Assembly: GCA_963969345.1 (NCBI GenBank)
Contig: OZ017770.1
Coordinates: 7,511,246 to 7,575,245 of the forward strand
Length of the DNA stretch: 64,000 nt
Origin: Turbatrix aceti
Lineage: Eukaryota; Nematoda; Chromadorea; Rhabditida; Panagrolaimidae
Reading direction: 5' to 3'
The position numbers and the translations under genes are program-made. Of the stretch, positions 14,701 to 25,852 are shown piece by piece. Each line of letters opens with the position of its first letter. Positions within the stretch are counted from its first letter, which is position 1. A model generated the notes under the pieces. The model made no database searches and was not told where the DNA came from. It was given only the letters and a program-made list of their open reading frames with translations.

Positions 14701-17700
14701 CTAGATAAGAGTGTGTTCGCGGAACGGAGATATCAAGCTGTAATTCGCGCAGGTCGCAATGGTTGCGCGCTGATATTCCGATCCACCCGTTCTGAGCCAG
14801 AAAAGAGTCCCGTCGCTGGCTAACGTTGCGGAATTAATGCCGACGCCGTCTGCAGCCTTGGTGAATTGCATTTTTGTGAGTTTTTTTAAGGATTGAGGAG
14901 AAAGAATGTAAATTTCGCCACGAGTCGACAGCACCGCGAAAAACTGGAGCTTTGATTCGCGATCTGAAATAAAATACAATTTAAAAAAAGCATATCGGGG
15001 GACAATAAATGCTTACTTTTTGCACTTCTCAACTCGACAAGCTGGACTTTGGAGATCCGAGAACCTTCCACAGCCGTTATTTTGTACTTCATCCTGGATG
15101 ATTTCAGGTTAGGGAGCGAAAAGCAGCGAATTTGTTCTTCCGTGAAGATCAAGACGTGATCGTGCTACAAAAACAGATACCGATAAACTTCAAACATCCA
15201 GAAAAAAAATAAAATCATACCAAAATCTCAACGTTGATGATCGGAGATTCGTGTCTCAGTCGGATTTCGTTCAGCATAACACAGGTGACCTGATCAAGCA
15301 GCTTGTGGGATTCCATTTTATGGATATAAACCACGCCACCCGAAGTACCGACAAATAGAACGTGTTGCTCTTCGCTATTATCTCCAACGATGATTTTGGC
15401 AAATTTCAACAAACGCACGCTTGAGGGAGGAACATCGCCACCTGCAAACCGTATTTTTATCTATTTTTTCCTGTCAAATACAAAAAAAAAACTCACGTCC
15501 AACATTGTACTCGGCATTTTTTGGGCGAGCTGATATTTCGCGTTCAACTGGTCGAACTTCTTCAATCACCCGTGTAGCGGTATCTCCGCCTTCCTCGTTG
15601 ACGGGTCGTCTGCGTCGTCGAAAAGACTGTCTGAGAGTGCGCTTCATGCTTTTGAATCGGGAAAGATGACCGTCGTTGTTGACAATATGTACAATGTCTG
15701 AAACGCGGAAAAAAGAAAAAAATTAGTTGATCTATCAAATAAAAACAAACCTTCCGCTGGCAGAAGAGACGCTTTATAGACGACGGCTTTCGAACTGAGA
15801 TTCACGACAATATAGCCAAACTCGATGCCAATGGCGACGGTTTTAAGCTGGAAGTTGAAAGCCAGGGTATGAATGGCTACAGATGGCAGAAGCTGAATCA
15901 TGGTGCCAAAAGAAGGCCGATATCCAATAGCATAGACCATGCTGGTCTTCCTTGGCGGCAGGGGTTTCTCGGCGTTACGCAAGCCTCCGTTCTTGTTTGC
16001 CTTGGTTTTTATGGAGTCAAGCATGTCAACTTCGATCACTCGAAGCGGTTGGATCGGATGAACCTGGCTGCTGAAGTTTAGCTCGTAGATGAGAACATGT
16101 CCACTGCGACCTCCGACGATCAGATGCCCAGTCTGTTTGTCAAATACAATTCGTTGAATGGCAAATCGAGGATCGTCGCAGAATGTCTCGAATAAACCCG
16201 TTTTCTTGAAAGGCGGCCAGTCGTCGTTTCCGTCGCCGCATTCCGAATCGCCCTGGCGCTGTGGCTGTATCTCGTACCCCTCAAAATCCTTGGCAGTGTC
16301 GTAAATGAGCAGAGGTTTCATGTTGATCGAATTTGCCTTCCAGAAGACAACTCGTCCGTTCTCGTGTCCAGTGATCAGGACCGTGCATTCCCGGTACTCC
16401 AGGTCGGCCACCGATGACCTCTCAGACGCACCACAGGTCAGAGGCCAAAGTCGGGTCGTGTACCTTGGATCATCGCGAATCTGTCGGACTCCAGCGTCAC
16501 AGAGTGCCAAGTAGATTTTCTCGTTGACATTTGCAATGAGCATCGACACTGTGACCGGCGAGAAGTGGACCGGATAGAGATAGGGCGTGGGGAAAAGCTT
16601 AAATCCGGGATTGAGGAGATCGAAGGCAGCCAATTCGTGCTCACAGAGCACAAACAGAGCGTTTATTCCGTGCAAGATCTCAAAGCTGATCACTTGGCTG
16701 TCAAAATCCAGCACAGCATGTCCCTCTGCTGTTTTGACCGTCACGGAGTATCGATCGCCAAAAGCCACTTTTGGAAGTCCTCCGCTGAAGGCGATGGTTT
16801 GGGGTGAGTTACTGAAAGCGTGCTTTGCTCTGTTGTCCATTATAAAAACCACGCTTCTTACCGTTGAGCAAGCGTCATGGAAATCTTGGAAATTGGCAGT
16901 GCAGCACTAGGTCCGTAGCACAAGACGTCTTCGCTTTCAAGAACCAAATTGTCGTTCGTAAAGTGATATGTCGAATAGCCCCCGGTCACGTGGCCTATTA
17001 TGATAATTTCGGCAAGTGGGTAGGAAAATTCTGCGCTGGCAATCGGACTTTTTGTTCTCAATCGATGCAAGACCTTTGCATTGACGTGATCGTAGACGAT
17101 GAGAAACATGTTGCTGATGACGACAAGCAGGATTCTGCCGTAATTTTTTTCTGAATGCAAGCATGTGATTGCGCGTTGTCCAGGCTCCAATGCACTGGCT
17201 CTGAAATTTGGTATTCTCATTAAATGCTTCTTTTTTTCTTGCATATGCTTACTCGTTTTCCATCAAGTCGTCATAGACTACCAATTCTGTTGTCTGCAGT
17301 TCGTCAATGTTAAAGTGATACAGGTTGCCGCTAACCGTGCCTAAAAATTGAATTATCTGTATGTGTTTGCTTTGTAATGCTTCTGTTTTTACCGAGCACA
17401 AAAAATGGTTTTTGCTGTGCAGCCGTGACAACGACCGACGCATTGATTCTTTTCATGTAGCCCGGCGGCGAAGTGGTTACAATGTCGAGACGATCGTGAT
17501 CAATGCGAATTCGGTGAATGTTTTGTGAGCCCGTGTGTTGGTTGTCCGATACAACCATGAGGATTCCCTTGCCTGACACAAAGCTTATTGACGTGACATT
17601 TGAACACAACGACAAATAACCGCTCCATTCCACTTGCTCGCTACCAACACTAAAAAAACACAACAAAATATCTTTTTTTTAAAGAAAAAAAGGCAAACGT

Positions 17701-17982
17701 ACACTCTGATACGCCCATCCCGCGTTCCCAACGCAAGGATACCGAGTTCGGAATCTACGCAAAAACAACTCGCACGTTGTGGGAAACCATGACACATGAG
17801 CTGAAATTGATTTGCGCATAAACAAACTGAGGTACAAAATCGATGAGTAAGTAACGGAAAAAGCAACATACCTTACTGAAGTGAACGTATTCTTGGAGTG
17901 TATCTTCTTTGAGGTAATCAACGCTCTTGACTGATGCTGTGGCATGGTGACTCGTAAAGTGGTCCCGCAGAAATCGTAGCAT
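14701..17982 (-). CDS. LLGL: Lethal(2) giant larvae homologue (Lgl)
   Basis: WD40 cell-polarity scaffold that acts at the basolateral cortex opposite aPKC/Par6. Ten exons join in phase (17982-17872, 17800-17703, 17649-17393, 17340-17253, 17200-16862, 16811-15751, 15697-15497, 15441-15221, 15164-15017, 14963-14701), giving about 928 residues. The N-terminal MCHGFPQRASCFCVDSELG and ILALGTRDGRIRV match the first WD blade of the family. The decisive feature is SRFKSMKRTLRQSFRRRRRR from residue 664, equivalent to the aPKC-phosphorylated basic segment. It has phosphoacceptors at Ser668, Thr672 and Ser676, spaced by four as in fly Lgl. This separates it from tomosyn, as does the lack of a C-terminal R-SNARE coiled coil. 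The C-terminal propeller carries EGSRISKVQLVELRS. The very short N-terminal exon (MLRFLRDHF) lacks strong family similarity. Confidence 0.9.
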
Positions 17983-20900
17983 TATGAGTTAACACAATTT
18001 AATAGAAGGAATAATAATGGGAAGAAGAAGGAAGAAGAAGCAATTCAACACACATACAAAACACACGCACACCTGAAAATGTTGTCTCGTTGCTTACTTT
18101 TGTATATTGTTCACTTCTCGTCTTCGCTTCACTCCACGGTATAACTCGCAAACTCCTTGTGTGGGATAGAGGCAAAAGGAAATCGAGGAGGGGAACACCA
18201 TCGCGCAATAATTTGGTGAACAAAATCTGGTCAGAAAAAAAGGTGCACGCACCGCACGCAGCACCGCACACTCTCTTCTCCCTCTTATTATTCATCTCTG
18301 TTTTCGGACATTGACCATCGCGTACAGTCAGTTATGAACGGCGACCTGCCCCGCACCGCCAACCATCCGAACAGAAAAGTGCCATTGACCAGCTGGCATC
18401 TCTAGCACACGTACTTTTACATGTATACGTACACGTGCATCAAGAAAAACAATACGAAAAAACCGTCCTGTTCTAAATGAAGGTTGCGAAAAAAAAGAGC
18501 CAAAGCAATGCCCTGCGATAGCGGCGCTGCATTAAAAAAAAAGTAGACACAAAGTCGGCAAACAAGCGCAGCCACCAATTACGCTAAAAATAATAATTCA
18601 TTCAAATAATTATGCGCACAACGCAAAACAAAAAAAACAACAAAACATTTGGGTTACCTGGACTGTTTTTGAGGCAGAAGATGACTCGACGTGACATGAA
18701 CATCAGTGCTATCAACGCGCTTTCGCCTCCTGTCGGCTGTAACTGTGTGAATCACCACCACCACCTCTGTACTCACAGATAGGGTACACCAGTGAATGGG
18801 AACACTGCGAATGACGAATCCAAACTCATGTATATTGCATTTCAAGGTTTTTGAAAATTAAAAAAAACGAAATAATGCGACCAACTTTGCATTCCTCAAA
18901 ATGTTGCTATATTTAGCAGACATGCGTAAAATAGGCGGCAAAAAGGGTTAAATGCAATAACGTTGTCTCAATCACGCCCCAGCGGAATAAATTTATCGGA
19001 GTCATTATTACATGTCCAGTACTAACTGAATAGACAACAAAGGTTGTTCTGTATGTGTGTGTACAATGAAAGCAAAAAAAAATATATGACATATGAGTTA
19101 AAGTAAATCCACGGTAAAGCAAGCCAGACGGTGATAACTGCAGTCTGTCTCCCATTGTATCAGACACACAAGTGTGAATAAAATATGGGACCTAACAAAA
19201 ACGACCGTTATCCTTTTACACAAAAATCCTCTCGCTCTCTTATGTTTTTTTTCCTTCTTCATATTTTTTCAAACAACAACGTTATGTAGCATCAGCTTTC
19301 CACGTATGTTTCGGTTCATTCCAACTCTTGAATGCATTGATTCGTTATGCTTTTTTTGTCGGTTCTCAGTTAGGTAAAAGAATACGAATAACATATTCAA
19401 CACCACTTAAAAAGAAAAACGAAAGCCTGAAAAAGACTATCACTATTCATCCAGACATGCCGAAAAACGGATAGCAAACAAACTTGTTGATTTTTAATTA
19501 ACGAATTAAATTAGTATTTTTTTAACGAGATTTTAAGATTTGCATGCACTCTTGTGTTAGCTGCATTATAGTATTATACAAAGATTATGCATGCAAAAAT
19601 AGTTCATAAAAGAAAGCTGACACCATACACGGAAATTAAAAAAAAGGACAAATTATAAGTTGAAAACTCCGAGTCTCTGCGTTGAAACGTAAAATTATGC
19701 TTTTGCATTGCTTTTATAATATGCAGCTGTTTTTACCTTCAACTTGCTTCTCCTTTTTTTACTTCAACTTAAATGTCTAATTTTTGACGACTAACAGTGT
19801 CTGCGTCAAACAATTTTTTTTATTGCCACTTTGACCGCTACCCAAGAAAATGCTGACAAAAAAAACTTGCAGTGCCTGCAAATATTTGTTTATAACATCC
19901 ATCTGAGGTTAAACTCAAAAAAGCACAAAAAAATGAAATATTATTTCAGAGTGCTATAACACTATCAAGCATTTATTATTTTCAAGTTGAAGAAAATTAG
20001 ATGTGATTACATTCGAGAAAGAAAAAAAAGGCAAAAAAGCATGAATGCAAGAATCGAGACGAAGGATAAATCTTCATCCCTGATATTCACTTCATTTTTA
20101 GAATAAGGGATGATAAAAGGTAAAAATGCGCATTGCATTAATATTCATCTATTGATTGATAGCATGCAGTGACACATTATTTTTAACGATAACCTGGTTG
20201 ATGAGAAAACACCGCAAGTTGCTCCTTGCTGCAGCTGCAAGGGGACAGAGTTCGCAGATCAAATCTCAAGTTTTTAGGAATTGTTCCTAACGCGTCACGT
20301 TGTTTTTTATTTTGTCGACAAGTTTGAAACAGGTTTGAATGGGCAATCAGCCGCCTAGATGTAGTCTGGCCCGAACTGACAAATGTGTCTATGTATAATA
20401 TTTATGCTCAAACGGCCTGGTAGAAACAGTGCGAAGGGGCATTGGTCAACCAAACAACTGGCGTTCGTTTGTTCGTTCGTTCGTTTGTTCACTCGGCCAA
20501 AAAATAAAAAAAAAATCAGTGTTCTTGAGAATGCGCAGGTCTGCTGCCCTCAAAATCAATCAGAGAGATAGTTTGTTTCTTTTTGCCGTTTGTTGTTGGT
20601 TAATCGTTTATTCTCTTTTTTCTGCCTGATGCACTGGTTTAGTTTTTACTGGGGTATACCTTTTATTCGATAACATTAATTTGCGACGACGTTAAGCTGT
20701 CTGTTAGCAAGGCGTTATCAGCAACAGCTCTTAAGCTTTTGATTTTTGACGGGGTTTTGGAGACTAATCACTTGTATTTTAAACCGCCAATCAATTGCTT
20801 CCTGATCTCGTAAAAAAAATTGAGTAGTAAGGGAAGAATACGCTTGTTCACGTTGCTTGCTAACACAAATTTTTATTTGTCAGGTATTTGATTTTTATGT

Positions 20901-21281
20901 AACAAAAACAACAGATCACAGTTTTTATTCAATTGACGCTTTTTATTTGAAAAACGAGTATTGCACCTTTTAATTAATTTTTCTTTGACACTTTCTGTCT
21001 TTTGTCTATTTGTTCTTAATCAAAGTTGCATTTGATAACCCCTACTCTTCTGGTTTTTCGATTTTTCATTTTTAGTCTAAATATTATTTTTCTTCGATGT
21101 TTAGTTGAATTCACTAACAGGTATTTTTTGCTTACCGTAACCTTCGTGTGTTATCTTTTACATTATTTTTTCATACTTTTATGAGTGTTATTGACGCATT
21201 TAAGCACAAGTAACAGAGTGTTATCGTGTTCGATTTACCGGAACTCCAAATTTTGATAATTGAACTGTGCTGTATTTTTCA
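17983..21281. other. 3.3 kb divergent intergenic region
   Basis: This lies between the divergent Lgl (minus) and MFS transporter (plus) genes and should contain both promoters and any noncoding 5' exons. It is AT-rich with no convincing coding exon. A short TTCG-type microsatellite lies at 20463-20490. Confidence 0.5.
20463..20490. repeat. Interrupted (TTCG)n microsatellite
   Basis: Seven or so TTCG/TTTG units in tandem, with two T-for-C interruptions. Confidence 0.7.
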
Positions 21282-21299
21282 GTGGGACAACCACCAGTA

Positions 21300-23572
21300 A
21301 TGGGGAAAAATGACGATTCCGAAAATCCTTCACCGGCTCTTTCCGTGCTGAGTAACAACAAATCCGAGAATGAACCCGTGACAGCAGCTGTGGTTAACAA
21401 TGCCACACCGAAAGTCGGCGTCGAGACAAGTCCAAAACTAGACATGAACAACAAAACCAAAAATGGTGAGGTGGTCGGCAATGGCGTGACTGAAAAGAAT
21501 TCGGAGACAACTCCGAGAAATGAGTCGGAAAATGATTCCGCAGTTGCTGAGACGCTGAGACCCCCCGAAGACACTGTAATGCCAATTCGTGAATCCAAAA
21601 ATGGCTCTATCACGTCTGGAATTCTCAAACATCATCCCAATGAGTCAATAGCTGAGAACGGTGAAGTTCATAATCATTATGTGAAAGACGAAAATGTAGA
21701 TTTGGATGACGAGATCCTCCAAACAGCCATGGAAGAGCGTCTTGACGGTGGAATTGGTTGGTGGATTGTTTTCTGCTCTTTCATGAACTGCTTCATCGTC
21801 GATGGCATTGTCTACTCCGCTGGCGAGTTTTTGCTTCCAAAGTGGCAGGATGATTTCAAATCCAACCTCGCGGTCTCGTCTTTTCCACTCTCGCTTCTTA
21901 CCGGTTGTTACCTTTTCTTCGGACCTGTTATCAGCGCACTTATAAATTCTTATGGCTGCAGGAAAGTAGCTGTAATTGGTGTTTTCCTATCTTTTATCGG
22001 ATTTATCACGAGTATTCTTGTCAACTCTCTTCTGGCAATTTCCGTCGCGTATGGCCTGATTGGCGGTTTCGGCTTCTGCATGATTTACATGCCATCAATT
22101 GTCATAATTACTTCCTACTTTGATAAAAAGAAAGCCCTGGCTGTTGGAATTGCATGTTGCGGTACTGGAATCGGAACTTTTGCGATTAATAGGGTAACCA
22201 TTAATTAAAATTTTTTAAAACTATAGATTTAAATTTCAGTTGAGTCCCTACATCATGGATTTCTTCGGTAACGATTGGCGATTGTACATCGCTGCAATGT
22301 CGGTCTTGATTCTGTCGTCTGCTTTCTTTTCGTTGCAATTCAAAATTCCGGGCGTTAGCAATGACAAGATTCTGAAGGTTACCAGACTGCTGGATATGTT
22401 TCCTTTTAACAGCAGGAGTGAAACCGTGAATGGCGAAAGTATTGTGAGTTTTAAAAATATTTTTTTGTTTATTTTTTTTTCAAAACTTAGGAAGTCACAA
22501 ACCATTCCCATCTGAATATGAGTCAAAATCTGATTGCCAGTAGGAAATACCTCTCAACCGTTACCATTCACTGCGAAGAAAGAGGCGAAGACCACAAAGA
22601 AGCCGCTATATCCATCATTCGCACGGTGAACAATCCAATGACCCGTGCTGATGCCATGTATCCCGGATCCCTGCCTAATATGATGAAATTTCAATCAACC
22701 TTGTCTTGTGCAGCCGTGGCTGGACAAGATGCAATAGCGGAAACCGGAAAGGCTGAGAAAGGCATCATTCCGTACATCAAGAAAATTTTGAAAAACGATC
22801 TGCTCAATTCAAAGGCCTTCAATTTGTTTGTTATGGGTGGATTTTTCACGATGACATGCTGTTTCGTTCCTTTTCTGTTTCTCAGAGAATACGCAACAGA
22901 ATCTGGTATTTCCGAGGAAAGGTCTCAATACTTTGTCAGCATCCTCGGCGTCGTCAATCTTTTTGGTCGCGTTCTCTGCGGGTTTGCATTTCATTCACTT
23001 TCGCCCCATAAAAAAAAATTTGCAGAATGATTACCAATTTCCAAATCGCGGACGCTTTTTTGGTGTCAAACATCGCCATCATCGCCGGAGGTCTGATGAC
23101 TATTCTAGTGCCCTTTGCCAGTTCCTACCTTTTCTTCTACGCCTACTGCGTCGTATTCGGCTACGCAGTGGCATGTTTTGCTTCTATGCGCACAGTTATC
23201 ATCTGCGACATCTTCGGCGAAGACAAGGTCACCGACGGCTTTGGCGTTGTGCTCATGTTTATGGGCATGGCTGCGTTCATCGGTCCTCTGGTGGTCAGCC
23301 TCGTGCAGTCGATAACTAACAGTTTCAAGATCGCCTTCATCGTCATGGGCGTCATGATGACGCTGAGTGGCATAATGGTGCTGCCGTTGAAGAAGATGAT
23401 CCTAAGCGAGGAAAAAACATTTCCTTACTCGCCCCTGGTTCTGCGAATGAAAAACGACAGGTCAAGAAGTTTGATCAAAAGTCATCATTCGGTAACAGAA
23501 GCCCAGCAATTAGTACCTGAACATCACATGCTCAATGTTATCGCGGAGGAAGAAGGCGGCGAAGAAGGATAA
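21300..23572 (+). CDS. Monocarboxylate-transporter-like MFS protein (SLC16 family)
   Basis: Predicted plasma-membrane carrier of the major facilitator superfamily, most like SLC16 (MCT). Four exons join in phase (21300-22193, 22240-22443, 22491-22981, 23026-23572), giving about 711 residues. The first 140 residues are hydrophilic, rich in Asn, Ser, Glu and Thr. They are followed by the MCT-type opening DGGIGWWIVFCSFMNCFIVD (compare [D/E]G[G/S][W/F]GWW in MCTs) and six helices. A long cytoplasmic loop carries EEREDHKE-like charged sequence, followed by six more helices with NLFGRVLCG in the second half. The carboxyl tail is charged (EEEGGEEG). A TTTTTCAG acceptor lies at 21275-21282, 17 nt before the ATG. 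AATAAA is at 23732-23737. The transported substrate cannot be told from sequence; related carriers move lactate, ketone bodies, thyroid hormone or aromatic amino acids. Confidence 0.8.
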
Positions 23573-23977
23573 AAACACCTGTGAAAAACCTGACTATCCT
23601 GTTGTATTGTAAAATCACAGTTCATTCGCTTTGTTGTTTTTCTCCCACACACTGCGTGTACCATTATATTTTTTGCTGGTTTTACGTGTCTTGTAACAAC
23701 TTTTTAAGTCTTTATGGAGTCACCACCTTAAAATAAAACTTTCTTTTTTTGCAATCCGTTTCCCCCGATATGCATGTACAATATTGTTGTGCTATAAACT
23801 TTATTAATACGGTGTAGTCGGAGTTTTTTCATGTTACCACAATCAACAAATACAAAAAAATAACATTAAAAATGCGCGCGCTTTTTTAGGGGCAGTCATT
23901 GTCATTCCGGAGCTCGCAAAAGTTACTGCGCAAAAAGTTGCAAACTATCGTTTGCATATTTGGCGTTTTTTTCTTCT
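23573..23977. other. Convergent 3' flanks
   Basis: About 400 bp separate the stop codons of the plus-strand MFS gene and the minus-strand ZP-like gene. It contains the AATAAA of the former (23732-23737) and TTTATT motifs that serve the latter. No gene was seen. Confidence 0.5.
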
Positions 23978-25852
23978 TCAAATAACGGAAGACTGTCGGA
24001 TGGTTCTAATTGTTTCTTCGCGAACTGCCTCCGTGGATGGCGAGGATTTGTAGCTGGTGGAGTGTTCCTGCTGCTCGCGATGCTCCGCCAGATGACTTTC
24101 AATCTGTCGTTCTAAGCGATGGCGTTCTTGTTCGCGTAGCATGCGTTCTTCTATTTCTCGTTGCAGTTGTTCTTGTTGCCGATAGTTATTAGTTCTGTAA
24201 ACCGGCACCCCGCCGTAAGACTTCACAATTCGTTGATCGCGTGCCGTGGATTGTTGACCATTCGAGTTGTTAAAGTATCGCGAACGCTGTTCCTCGATCT
24301 GTTCGATGGTTTCTTCCTCATAGTGTTCTTCTACGGGTTGGTGGAAATGTCCCGGGTATGAGTGAGATCTTCCTAAAGCTAAAAATTTATTCGGTAGAAA
24401 AATACTGTCAGTGCATCAAATTTTTGGTCTTTGTTTGCAGGAGAAAAAATAATAATAATAAAAATTTTATTGTGCAACATGATATTTGTTTCTATTTTAA
24501 GCGCTAATATGCCACATGATTTGCAATAAAATCAAAATATTAACTCACCGTAACTCGTCCTTTCACTCTCGTCACCAACATCATAAATAGTGTGTTTGAT
24601 GGTTTTCTCTCTCTGGCGCTCATTTCTGGGATGATAATTGCGCAGTGGAATTGCCGCGTGCTCCGAAGACGTGAATCTGCGTGATGATGACGTGCCATTA
24701 TGACTTTGTTCGGCCAAGTCAGATTGTTGCCTCCTACTGTACCGTTCTTCCGAGTTAGGCTGAATCCTGTTGTACTGCTCGGTCAAATCGGGGTTGTGCT
24801 GAGTTCTGTTGTTGAACAACTCATCATTCGATGGAGTTTGAACGCTTTTTTGCTGCAACTTGACGGGTTTGGGTGCTATTATCGGTGGGGGTGGTGCGCC
24901 CTGGTATTCGCTCATCTCTTGGTTGCGTCGTAGCGTTTGGTCAGCTGTACTAAAGACGTATTGTTTTCTCTCGTCCCGGGCAGGAGCCACAGTTACACGA
25001 CGACGGCGCATGATGCAGAAGGCTACAGCGCATACCAGGAGACAAAGAAGCAGCAGGAGAAGCAGCAGCAAGAGAAGCCACATCCACCACGGAATTGTGG
25101 ACAGGTAGTCGCCGTAGTAGTAGTTGTTGTTATTTCCATTGAGTGGGAAATATGGTTGCTGCGGGGGATAGCTGCACATCAGAGGCACGTCATACGTTGG
25201 GTAATAACTGACGAGCGGTTGTCGCTCGCAGGATGCCTAAAAAATTATTTCTCAAAAAAAATATAATTCTTTTGAAAAAGCACCTCTGCGCATCCACAGC
25301 ATTGGATCACTTTTATTTGACACTGAAAATCGGCTACCGGCTCGTTAGCCACGAAATATACGAGTGTTCTTTTTATTGATCCAGGTATCGTATACTGATT
25401 GGATTCCCACTTTTCCAAGAAGACGTCGTCTCTTCGAAGACATCTGCAAATAAATAGAATGAATTTTAATGGGTTATGCTAAACCGATTTTTTGGGTGCA
25501 GCCAAAAAAAAAAACTTACCCATAGTTGTCTAGAAATGACACCCTGGTATTGTAAACGCAGCGATCGATGACGTAGTCATATTGTTGGGTATCTGCCATG
25601 TAAATGTCCAGAGTGTACGGATTGCCAACGTAAATTGCGCCTAAAGCTTTGCGTAATTCTATTTAGTTACTTTTTTTAAAGCTTACCGCTGTAATCAGTC
25701 GTCATAAGCTGATCCTGCATTCCGATATGTCCATCGTGAAGAGTGATGACCGGAGTCGGAACTCCAGGAATCGGGGGAAATTGACTAAAAGCCAACCAGG
25801 GAAACAGGAGAGCCAAAAAGGCAGACAACAGAAATTCAAATCTTTGCGCCAT
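23978..25852 (-). CDS. Single-pass membrane protein with a ZP-C-like domain
   Basis: Five exons join in phase (25852-25687, 25640-25520, 25443-25284, 25236-24549, 24378-23978), giving 511 residues. A signal peptide (residues 1-24, FLLSAFLALLFPWLAFS) leads into about 150 residues that resemble the C-terminal half of a zona pellucida module. Landmarks are GAIYVGNPYTLDIYM, a Cys in YVIDRCVYN, a Cys in NYGCLRRDD, then ADFQCQIKVIQCCGCAEASC with the clustered cysteines typical of ZP-C. The ZP-N half is not present. A strong transmembrane helix follows (WWMWLLLLLLLLLLL). The roughly 300-residue cytoplasmic part is rich in Gln, Arg, Ser and Pro, has a PPPPIIAPKP stretch and ends in a charged helix (REIEERMLREQERHRLERQ). 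Such proteins usually act in cuticle or apical matrix assembly. A TTTCAG immediately precedes the ATG, so the mRNA may be trans-spliced. Confidence 0.65.
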
